Below, one piece after another: positions 8,801 to 15,718 of a stretch of 34,271 bases of DNA. Made by a program: the position numbers and the translations under genes. The notes beneath the pieces are model-generated. The model had not been told where the DNA came from and ran no database searches. It worked only from the letters and a program-made list of their open reading frames with translations. The DNA lies in contig WTCE01000105.1 of NCBI GenBank assembly GCA_013138735.1, positions 1-34,271 of the forward strand. The letters are read 5' to 3'. Origin of the DNA: Crocinitomix sp. GTDB lineage: Bacteria > Bacteroidota > Bacteroidia > Flavobacteriales_D > Crocinitomicaceae. Every line of letters starts with the position of its first letter. Positions within the stretch are counted from its first letter, which is position 1.

Positions 8801-8918
8801 TTTCCTTCTTTTTTGTTTGGTCTTTTTGACCGAATCGATAAAAATAATCTAAAAAATAGAAACAATAAGGCTTTACACTTAAATAATTCATAATTTTATT
8901 CGGAATTTAAAGACATGC

Positions 8919-11051
8919 ATGAGCAAGAAAAAGACTAAGACCAAAAAAAAATTTAATAAAACATTACGTCAAGATATTCTTGCCATATTTATTGAAAACC
9001 CGAAAGCAGGATTAAATTACAAACAGATTTGTGGTTTTCTAGATATTAGCGATAAAGCGCTTAGAAAACTAGTGTTTGAATTATTGACAGAATTAACTGA
9101 GGAAGGTACATTAAAAGAAACCGAACGCGGTAAGTTCAAAATGAGTCATTCCCGCCAAGTGATAACAGGCCGGTTAGACATTGCTAAACGCGGTGTGGGC
9201 TATGTTATAACGGATGAATTAGACGAAGACCTTGTCATTCCTACCAAGTTTATGGGCCAAGTTGTTCATGGAGACACGGTAAGAGCAGAAATGCTGCCTG
9301 CAAAAGGAGGAAGAAGAAAACCTGAAGGACGAATTATTGAAGTACTTGGAAGAGATGAACGGCGATTTGTTGGAACCATTGATATCCAAAAAAAGTATGC
9401 TTTTCTATCACCTGATGATCCAAAAATTAGTGTTGATATTTTTATTCCAAGGAGCAAAACTAAAAATGCGGAATCCGGAGATAAAGTAATTGGAAAAATT
9501 ACGGATTGGCCAAGTTCTGCTAAAAATCCTTTTGGCGAAATAACACAAGTTTTGGGTTCTACTGAATCTAATGACGTACAAATGATGTCAATTTTGGCGG
9601 CGTCTGGAATTAATATGTCTTTTCCTGATGAGGCTATTAATGAATCAAACCAAGTAAATATTACGCTTGAACCTGCAGAAATAGCAAAACGAACTGATTT
9701 TAGAAAAACGTTAACGTTTACCATAGACCCTATAGATGCAAAAGATTTTGATGATGCTATATCTGTTGAGGTTTTAGAGAATGGAAATGTAAAGTTAGGC
9801 GTGCACATTGCTGATGTTGCTCATTATGTTACACCAGGAAGTGCTTTAGATAAAGAAGCTATTGATAGGGGAAATTCTGTTTATTTGGTAGATCGTGTAA
9901 TACCTATGTTACCTGAACATCTATCAAATGGGGTTTGTTCTTTAAGACCAAATGAGGAAAAATTTACTTTTTCTGCAGTGTTTGAATTGACTCCAGAAGC
10001 CCAGGTTGTTAATGAGTGGTTTGGTAAAACGGTAATTTGTTCAGCGCGAAGATTTACTTACGAAGAGGCGCAGGAAGTTATTGAAACAGGCAAAGGCGAT
10101 CATGCCAAAGAGATTGTTATGATTGATAAGATCGCCAAAAAATTGCGCTCTGAGCGTCTTTCAAAAGGTGGACTCGAAATTGTAAGTTCTGAAATTAGGT
10201 TTGAGTTGGATGAAGACGGAATGCCAATAGGTGTTTATAAAAAAACAAGTAAGGACGCCAATAAATTGATTGAAGAATTTATGCTTTTGGCCAATAAAAG
10301 CGTTGGCCGATTTATTGGGAATACGAAACGGAAAACTAAAATACCCTTGATTTATCGGGTGCATGATAAACCAGATCGCGAAAAAGTGGAACAATTCCGA
10401 GTTTTCGTTTCAAAATTTGGACGAGACTTTACCTTTAAAAATGATAAAGATATTTCATTAAAAATGAATGCTCTTTTTTCTGAAATGAAGGACGACGGTA
10501 ATTTTAATATGATTCAGCAAATGGCAATTAAATCAATGGCCAAAGCTATTTATGACACCGACAATATTGGTCATTATGGATTGGGTTTTGCGTATTATGC
10601 CCACTTTACTTCACCAATTCGGCGATATGCAGATTTAATGGTGCACCGTATTTTACATAATGTGCTGCGCGAAGAGTCTATGCGTTTTTCAGGATTAGAA
10701 GATATAGCAGACCATATTTCTAAAACAGAACGTCGCGCTGTAGAAGCAGAACGCGCCTCTAAAAAATACTTTCAAGCACAATATTTAAAAGATAAAATTG
10801 GCGAACGTTTCAGTGGCTTTGTGACAGGAATTACTGAATGGGGAATGTATGTGGAATTGTATGAAAACCATTGTGAAGGAATGATTCCTTTAAAAAGTAT
10901 GAAGCATGATCGATTCACCTTTGATGAGAAAGAATATGTAATTATTGGTCAACGCACCGGTGAATCTTATACCGTTGGCGACAATGTGGATGTGATACTT
11001 TCGCGTGTAAGTTTAGTTAAAAAGCAAATTGATTTAGAGTTGGTAGATTAA
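8919..11051 (+). CDS. rnr: Ribonuclease R
   Basis: This 710-residue processive 3'-to-5' exoribonuclease degrades structured RNA, including rRNA and mRNA fragments, in the cytoplasm. Order of parts: a lysine-rich N-tail (1-14), a winged-helix domain (about 15-75), two cold-shock/OB domains (about 80-240), the RNB catalytic domain (about 255-590) and an S1 domain (about 625-708, GFVTGITEWGMYVEL). The catalytic loop TIDPIDAKDFDDAI gives metal aspartates D270, D276, D278 and D279. HYGLGFAYYAHFTSPIRRYADLMVHR is the other family signature region. The length is slightly short for the family because the usual basic C-terminal tail after S1 is missing, as in many Bacteroidota. The ATG at 8919 is the first in-frame start. 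The gene runs into the DUF2490 gene, ending 8 bases from that stop. Confidence 0.95.
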   Translation: MSKKKTKTKKKFNKTLRQDILAIFIENPKAGLNYKQICGFLDISDKALRKLVFELLTELTEEGTLKETERGKFKMSHSRQVITGRLDIAKRGVGYVITDELDEDLVIPTKFMGQVVHGDTVRAEMLPAKGGRRKPEGRIIEVLGRDERRFVGTIDIQKKYAFLSPDDPKISVDIFIPRSKTKNAESGDKVIGKITDWPSSAKNPFGEITQVLGSTESNDVQMMSILAASGINMSFPDEAINESNQVNITLEPAEIAKRTDFRKTLTFTIDPIDAKDFDDAISVEVLENGNVKLGVHIADVAHYVTPGSALDKEAIDRGNSVYLVDRVIPMLPEHLSNGVCSLRPNEEKFTFSAVFELTPEAQVVNEWFGKTVICSARRFTYEEAQEVIETGKGDHAKEIVMIDKIAKKLRSERLSKGGLEIVSSEIRFELDEDGMPIGVYKKTSKDANKLIEEFMLLANKSVGRFIGNTKRKTKIPLIYRVHDKPDREKVEQFRVFVSKFGRDFTFKNDKDISLKMNALFSEMKDDGNFNMIQQMAIKSMAKAIYDTDNIGHYGLGFAYYAHFTSPIRRYADLMVHRILHNVLREESMRFSGLEDIADHISKTERRAVEAERASKKYFQAQYLKDKIGERFSGFVTGITEWGMYVELYENHCEGMIPLKSMKHDRFTFDEKEYVIIGQRTGESYTVGDNVDVILSRVSLVKKQIDLELVD

Positions 11052-11075
11052 ATAATCTACTAATCCTTTTTCTTT
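11040..11075 (+). terminator. Likely terminator after RNase R
   Basis: The inverted repeat GTAGATTA (11043-11050) and TAATCTAC (11053-11060), extendable by A-T and G-U pairs to 11040/11063, is followed by a T-rich stretch (TCCTTTTTCTTTTT). It spans the RNase R stop and the last codons of the facing gene. The central A-T pairs probably open into a larger loop. No T-run follows on the minus strand, so it should work mainly for RNase R. Confidence 0.5.
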
Positions 11076-11764
11076 TTAAACCATTTTGATGGCAACGAGT
11101 AGTTGTATTGTAAGACATAATTATGTGTTACACTTTGCTGGCTACCATGATCCAATTCATAAATGTATTTGATGCCCAATTCGTGTCTTTTTGGTAGATC
11201 AAAATCAATTCCTGCGTAAACTCTATAGGCATCTAAACCAACGGATCCTGCGGGTTGAATAGCTTTGAATAATTCATAGCCAACAAAGGGCAAAACTCGC
11301 TTAAAATCGTCGTTTTTATATCTTAAATTGAACTTCCAACGGAATGTGCTTCCAATATTAGGGTAAATGACCTCGTTAATTACCGCCGTACGATCAAATC
11401 CTAGCTGATAACGCGCTCTCGTCTTTAAACGTAGCCCTGTTTCGGCAATTTTAATGCTATAATCTGCGTTTAAGCAAAATCTGTTTTCGCCAACAAAGTA
11501 ACCCTCTTTAGCCTTTCTTGAATAGCGGTAACTTACGCCTAAGCCAAAGTTTTTTGCCAATTCATAACTTGCCGAAAGTTCATTATAATAGGTGCGGAGT
11601 GTTGAGGCATTTTTATAGAAGCGCGTTTGCGTTTCATATTTTAATGACATCTTTTTTCCAAGATCTGCCTTTAAGCCTAAACCAGTCCACAATTGTGCGT
11701 CTTGAGTTTGACTAAAGCCACCAAGGGTGCTAATTAATAATGTACTTAATATTAAACTTCTCAT
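11060..11764 (-). CDS. DUF2490-type outer-membrane beta-barrel protein
   Basis: This 234-residue protein has a signal peptide (1-18, ending GGFSQ) followed by alternating amphipathic strands (LWTGLGLKADLGKKMSLKYE, LGVSYRYSRK, LRLKTRARYQLGF, RWKFNLRYK, LGIKYIYEL, HNYVLQYNY). This pattern and the opening QLWTG... match the DUF2490 family of small predicted outer-membrane barrels. No biochemical function is known for the family. Its ATG overlaps the upstream lipoprotein stop by one base (TAATG at 11766-11762), so the two are translated together and may be surface partners. The C-terminus is very basic (KWFKKKKD), which is unusual for a barrel end. The barrel call is solid; the exact family call is less so. 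Confidence 0.75.
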   Translation of the reverse strand: MRSLILSTLLISTLGGFSQTQDAQLWTGLGLKADLGKKMSLKYETQTRFYKNASTLRTYYNELSASYELAKNFGLGVSYRYSRKAKEGYFVGENRFCLNADYSIKIAETGLRLKTRARYQLGFDRTAVINEVIYPNIGSTFRWKFNLRYKNDDFKRVLPFVGYELFKAIQPAGSVGLDAYRVYAGIDFDLPKRHELGIKYIYELDHGSQQSVTHNYVLQYNYSLPSKWFKKKKD

Positions 11765-12156
11765 TAGTCGTAAATTATAAGATCATCCATTGTTATTGTT
11801 TGCTTCTTATCTGTTATTTCAACCGTGGTGCTAACAGCATTTTGTCCACTGTCACATAAGTCGCATTTTGAATATGCAAATACAGTGTATTTACCAGGTG
11901 TCAAATAATTAAAAGCAAAACTTCCATCTAGGCTAGTTGAAAACTTGTCGGCATACGTGTCTGTATCCTCTCCATAGATGATATATACGTCTTGATCAAG
12001 CGCATAATATTGCGCAATGGTGTCTCCACTTGCGTTAAGATCAATCATCCATACTTTTCCAGTAATAGATGAAGTACCGCCTTCGCCCGGTTCTTTATTG
12101 CAGGCTGTAAAAAATAAAATTGAACAGGTTGCGGCAAATAGAATAAGTGACTTCAT
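11764..12156 (-). CDS. Lipoprotein with carboxypeptidase-regulatory-like beta domain
   Basis: This 130-residue protein has a lipoprotein signal peptide with the lipobox FFTAC, giving an acylated Cys19. The mature part starts NKEPGEGG and contains a single beta-sandwich: SITGKVWMIDLN, then DGSFAFNYLTPGKYTVFAYSKCD, the sequence pattern of CarboxypepD_reg/CnaB-like domains in which a defaulted value is displayed as a folded strand. A CxxC pair (CDLC, about residues 98-101) could form a disulfide outside the cell. It is coupled to the outer-membrane DUF2490 protein downstream and would sit on the inner face or the surface of the outer membrane. Its biological role is unknown. Confidence 0.75.
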   Translation of the reverse strand: MKSLILFAATCSILFFTACNKEPGEGGTSSITGKVWMIDLNASGDTIAQYYALDQDVYIIYGEDTDTYADKFSTSLDGSFAFNYLTPGKYTVFAYSKCDLCDSGQNAVSTTVEITDKKQTITMDDLIIYD

Positions 12157-12261
12157 TTGTAATGTTTTTCGTTTTAATGTGAAATTAATGATAAATTAAT
12201 AATTTACTAACATTTGACTGCATTTTGCATTTAAGGTTTAGCTGTCTTACGTTAGAAAACG

Positions 12262-12269
12262 TATTTTTG
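12262..12269 (+). promoter_or_regulatory. Possible -7 box for the small membrane protein gene
   Basis: TATTTTTG matches TAnnTTTG exactly and would place the transcription start about 20 bases before the ATG at 12298. The expected TTTG element 20-21 bases upstream is only TTTA (12237-12240), so support is weak. Confidence 0.3.
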
Positions 12270-12297
12270 ATACAATTCTAAACAATATTTCCCTTAA

Positions 12298-12504
12298 ATG
12301 GAATCAGAATCAGATGAAAAAATAGTTGTGGATTTTAAAAAATTCAAAGGTCATCACCGGAAATTTCCGTGGACTTTGATCATCCGCGTTATAGTGGCAT
12401 TAGTGAGTATAGCGATTATTTTTTTCTTAGTACAGTTCTTAGACGAACGGCTCAAAGAGCAGCCAACCGAGAAACGAGACATTGAAATTGAGGTTGAATT
12501 TTAG
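12298..12504 (+). CDS. Small single-helix membrane protein, unknown function
   Basis: This 68-residue protein has a charged cytoplasmic N-terminus (MESESDEKIVVDFKKFKGHHRKF), one membrane helix (about residues 25-46, LIIRVIVALVSIAIIFFLVQFL) and an acidic tail (EKRDIEIEVEF). The positive residues lie just before the helix, which predicts the N-terminus inside. I recognise no family. It sits alone on the plus strand, with a promoter-like box upstream. Its TAG overlaps the stop of the facing CHU_C gene (TTAG, 12501-12504). The ATG start, charge pattern and occupation of otherwise empty sequence make it a probable real gene. Confidence 0.6.
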   Translation: MESESDEKIVVDFKKFKGHHRKFPWTLIIRVIVALVSIAIIFFLVQFLDERLKEQPTEKRDIEIEVEF

Positions 12505-12848
12505 TATTGAACTTGTAATGATGTTTGTGACTTTACAATTGAACCATCCTCCGTAACGCCTTTTATCATTACAAAATAGGTTCCTGCTGTCACTTTTACC
12601 CCTGCATGTGTAAAACCATCCCAAGTTCCGTTTACTCCAAAATAACGGTAGATTATTTCACCATATCGGTTAATAATTGTGCAAGAAAGCTCTTCCACTC
12701 CATCAAGTCGAACAAAAAAAACGTCATTTATTCCATCACCATTTGGGGTTATTATGTTCGGTGCTTGCACATAATCTTGTGCAAAGCTGCCTATTGAAAA
12801 GAATAGACAAAATGTTAATATGATTTTTGAAAATGGCATTTGTAACAT
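12501..12848 (-). CDS. Minimal secreted protein: signal peptide plus CHU_C domain only
   Basis: This roughly 115-residue protein consists of a signal peptide (ending SIGSFAQ) and then almost at once a gliding-motility-type C-terminal domain: PNIITPNGDGINDVF, TIINRYGEIIYR, WDG, VTAGTYFVMIKG and a final strand. CHU_C domains normally sit at the end of large proteins as type B T9SS sorting signals, usually needing a PorP/SprF partner. Here there is no passenger. The start is uncertain: ATG at 12848 (used here) and ATG at 12839 both keep the signal peptide, and a TTG at 12851 is less likely. It is the last gene of the minus-strand surface run, 38 bases after the S9 peptidase stop. It could be a free decoy, a cap or a subunit of a surface complex; the function is unknown. 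Confidence 0.85.
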   Translation of the reverse strand: MLQMPFSKIILTFCLFFSIGSFAQDYVQAPNIITPNGDGINDVFFVRLDGVEELSCTIINRYGEIIYRYFGVNGTWDGFTHAGVKVTAGTYFVMIKGVTEDGSIVKSQTSLQVQY

Positions 12849-12886
12849 CAAAGATATTAAAAATCGAAGTGATATTCCCTAAAAGG

Positions 12887-15712
12887 TTAGTCTTTTTTAA
12901 GTTCTAGCCCGTAATTTATACCTTTATCAGTAGCCGGAACGCCTTCATCCATCCATTGAGGGATTTCTGCATCAAGTAAATAATAGTCAAAAAACTGACG
13001 CATTCTGATACTTAAATCTTTTCTGTTAGCCGTTTTCATGAGGTTATGTTGGTCGCCATTATAGTTCAAAAGCCATACGGGTTGATCCAATCTTCGCAGC
13101 CCCATATACAATTCAATACCTTGGTACCATGGCACAGCTCCGTCACCGTCGTTATGCATAATTAATAAGGGCGTTTGGACATTCGGTAGACCAAAAATCG
13201 GTGAATTTTCAATATATAGATCAGGTTTATCCCAAATGGTATAGCCTATTCGGCTTTGGGTACGTTCGTATTGGAACATTCTGCTCATACCTGATGCCCA
13301 ACGAATTCCTCCGTATGCTGAGAACATATTGCTAACAGGTGCACCGGCCATTGCCGCTTTGTATTTATTGGTCATTGTTATTAATTGTGCGGTTTGGTAA
13401 CCTCCCCAACTTTGACCTTGTAAGCCCATTCTGGTGCTATCAATCCAATTGTATTTTTGGGTTAAATAATCTGTCCCACTTACAATGCAATCATAGGCAG
13501 ATTGTGCTGGATGCCCTTCGGTATATTTAATGTCTGGAATAAAAATGATATAACCATTGCTCACATATTCAGTTGGGTAAACAATAGATGCCGTTGGCTT
13601 TGGTACATAATGGGAATGAATAGTTTGGGAATATTCTTCGTAAAAATAAGCGATCATTGGGTAGGATTTGGTTGAATCAAAATCTTCGGGTTTATAAAGT
13701 AATCCGCGCAATTCCAGTCCTTCAAAAGATGTCCATTCAATCATTTCTACAGTACCCCAATTATAATCCGCTTGTTGCGGGTTCGTAGTCGTTAGCGTTT
13801 TTGGATTTTTAAAATCTATCGTCGCACTTTCTAATTCAGGATAATCTAAAAAGTTCATTCTTCTAAAGAGTATTTGGTCAGAATCTTTTGCCTTATTCAG
13901 AAAGGTGAAACGGTGATTGGATGAAATGAGTTCTTCTAAGTCCCCAATATTGTGTTCTAAATTAGGGTCGAAGTAAAGAGTAATGCTATGATAGGCTTCT
14001 GATTTGGTGTCAAAGTCAGTTGAATGAATCAATCCATTATGAATGGTGGTATAAGTGCTATCACGATCAAATCGGCGATAACGGTAGGTGGTGTTTTTAA
14101 TTTTCCCAGCTCCTTTTGTTATGCTAAATGATAGGTCAGGACTAGACGGACAAAGCGCCCAAACGTCAAAGCGAGAATTTACGATAAAGTACTCTACATC
14201 ATCAATTTTTGCCCAGCCAGACGAGCCTTCTGAATGTGGAATGTATGGGTTTCCATTAATATCAGAAGCGAATAAATCACCTAAGCTAGCCGTTAAGTTT
14301 TGGGCCTCTCCTGTACTAACATTTTTGGCGTACCAATTTGAATCTGGCCCATCATACCAAATAAAATAAGATGCAGAAGGAGAAAGACTTGTAGTGTATG
14401 CCAACCCTTCTTTTAGGATCGAACTTTCACCTGTTTCTAGATCCGCTAAATAGACATCATTTTTCCAAGGAAAAGTCCAGTTCATTGATTTTTGGTAAGG
14501 TTTGGATGTGTAGGCAAGCGCGACTTTACCATTGGCGTGGTCAACGGTTCTAATTCGCTCAAGGTTGTCATCAGCAATTTGTACCAACTTTTTACTATCA
14601 AAGTGGTAAACGGCTCTATAATTCTTTTTTTCGTCTTTCTTTTTCTGTTTTAGTTGCTGTGGTTGAATTCTTAAATCAAAACCGCTCCACACATCAACTT
14701 TTGCTTTTTCTGTAGCCAAAAGGGTGTCTTCGGCTTCCTGTTCTACAATATTATTGGTTCCAATAAAAAGGCGTTCACCGTTTCTTGAAAAATAAGGATT
14801 GCAAAATTCTGATATGGTGTAGTTTTCTGGCATTCCGGCGGTGTTAGAATCAATCAATACCGAAGCCATTTCCATTGTGTTGTTCCAATAACCTAAAGAA
14901 AATGTTTTGCGTTTGTTCGTATCGGCAGAATGCAAAAAGGCCAATTGATTGTTTTCGTAATCAAATGAAAGTTGTGCGATTTTAAGTTGATTTGAAATAA
15001 GGGTTTTGCTTTCCATTGTTTCCGTATCTAAACAATGTAGACTTAAAGTATCAGTATCTCCTTTAAGGCTGGTAACATAGATTAATCGTTTTCCTTTTTT
15101 GTCTATTTTATAATCTGTTACACAGTCTATATTTTTTGTTTGGCCATTGGTAGGATTAATTAAATGCAATGTGGTTCCACTAGTTTTACTTTTGATATCG
15201 CACTTTTTCTTTTTTCTATGTTTACATTTTTTCTTGCTGCATTCCGGTCTTTCATCTTCTTGCGAGAGGTAAGCAAGCCACGTGCCTTCCTTGGCTAGTT
15301 TATAAGACTTAACGTTTGCAATCAGTTCTAATGAATCTGTTGCAGGACGATAAATAGCCAAGGTGTCTTTTGGAAATTTGTCTTCTTTTACCTTGTCTAG
15401 CTTAAGCGAACGGATGGTGTCTGACTCGGGTTTGATTAAAAACGTTACGAATGTTTCGTCCTTGCTAATTTGTGCCGTTTTCCCTCTAGCAAAACTATGT
15501 TTGTTTGAACCATCTATACGTTCAATATATAAGTTTCCGTCACCTTCTGGCGGGTTTATTTCATAGGCGACTAACTGTCCTGTATGTGACTGTAAAATGG
15601 CAGATATGGTATTCCAATCTGCATAGGCAGTATGATCAATTTTCTTTTTTGGTTCTTGAGCGTATGAAAGCGTTGAGAGAAGCGTTAAGAGTGCAAGCGT
15701 AGTTATTTTCAT
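12887..15712 (-). CDS. Secreted S9-family (prolyl oligopeptidase-like) peptidase
   Basis: This 941-residue serine peptidase has a signal peptide (1-19), an N-terminal beta-propeller-like region (about 30-640) and a C-terminal alpha/beta-hydrolase domain (about 660-915). The catalytic triad is visible: S768 in GQSWGG, D857 in HNDGDGAVPW and H889 in GDQHNL. The family cleaves peptides, often short ones, and export predicts work on extracellular or periplasmic peptides. An odd lysine/cysteine/histidine-rich segment (residues 157-176, with C158, C163, H165 and C171) interrupts the propeller and is not a usual family feature. The gene begins 6 bases after the TonB-dependent receptor stop, so peptide release and uptake may be coupled. 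The ATG at 15712 gives a normal signal peptide. Confidence 0.9.
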   Translation of the reverse strand: MKITTLALLTLLSTLSYAQEPKKKIDHTAYADWNTISAILQSHTGQLVAYEINPPEGDGNLYIERIDGSNKHSFARGKTAQISKDETFVTFLIKPESDTIRSLKLDKVKEDKFPKDTLAIYRPATDSLELIANVKSYKLAKEGTWLAYLSQEDERPECSKKKCKHRKKKKCDIKSKTSGTTLHLINPTNGQTKNIDCVTDYKIDKKGKRLIYVTSLKGDTDTLSLHCLDTETMESKTLISNQLKIAQLSFDYENNQLAFLHSADTNKRKTFSLGYWNNTMEMASVLIDSNTAGMPENYTISEFCNPYFSRNGERLFIGTNNIVEQEAEDTLLATEKAKVDVWSGFDLRIQPQQLKQKKKDEKKNYRAVYHFDSKKLVQIADDNLERIRTVDHANGKVALAYTSKPYQKSMNWTFPWKNDVYLADLETGESSILKEGLAYTTSLSPSASYFIWYDGPDSNWYAKNVSTGEAQNLTASLGDLFASDINGNPYIPHSEGSSGWAKIDDVEYFIVNSRFDVWALCPSSPDLSFSITKGAGKIKNTTYRYRRFDRDSTYTTIHNGLIHSTDFDTKSEAYHSITLYFDPNLEHNIGDLEELISSNHRFTFLNKAKDSDQILFRRMNFLDYPELESATIDFKNPKTLTTTNPQQADYNWGTVEMIEWTSFEGLELRGLLYKPEDFDSTKSYPMIAYFYEEYSQTIHSHYVPKPTASIVYPTEYVSNGYIIFIPDIKYTEGHPAQSAYDCIVSGTDYLTQKYNWIDSTRMGLQGQSWGGYQTAQLITMTNKYKAAMAGAPVSNMFSAYGGIRWASGMSRMFQYERTQSRIGYTIWDKPDLYIENSPIFGLPNVQTPLLIMHNDGDGAVPWYQGIELYMGLRRLDQPVWLLNYNGDQHNLMKTANRKDLSIRMRQFFDYYLLDAEIPQWMDEGVPATDKGINYGLELKKD

Positions 15713-15718
15713 GTTAAA

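Noticed and set aside
12849-12856. TATCTTTG on the minus strand as a promoter for the CHU_C mini-protein
   Set aside because: It matches TAnnTTTG but would put transcription at or inside the start codon region, and no TTG element lies upstream.
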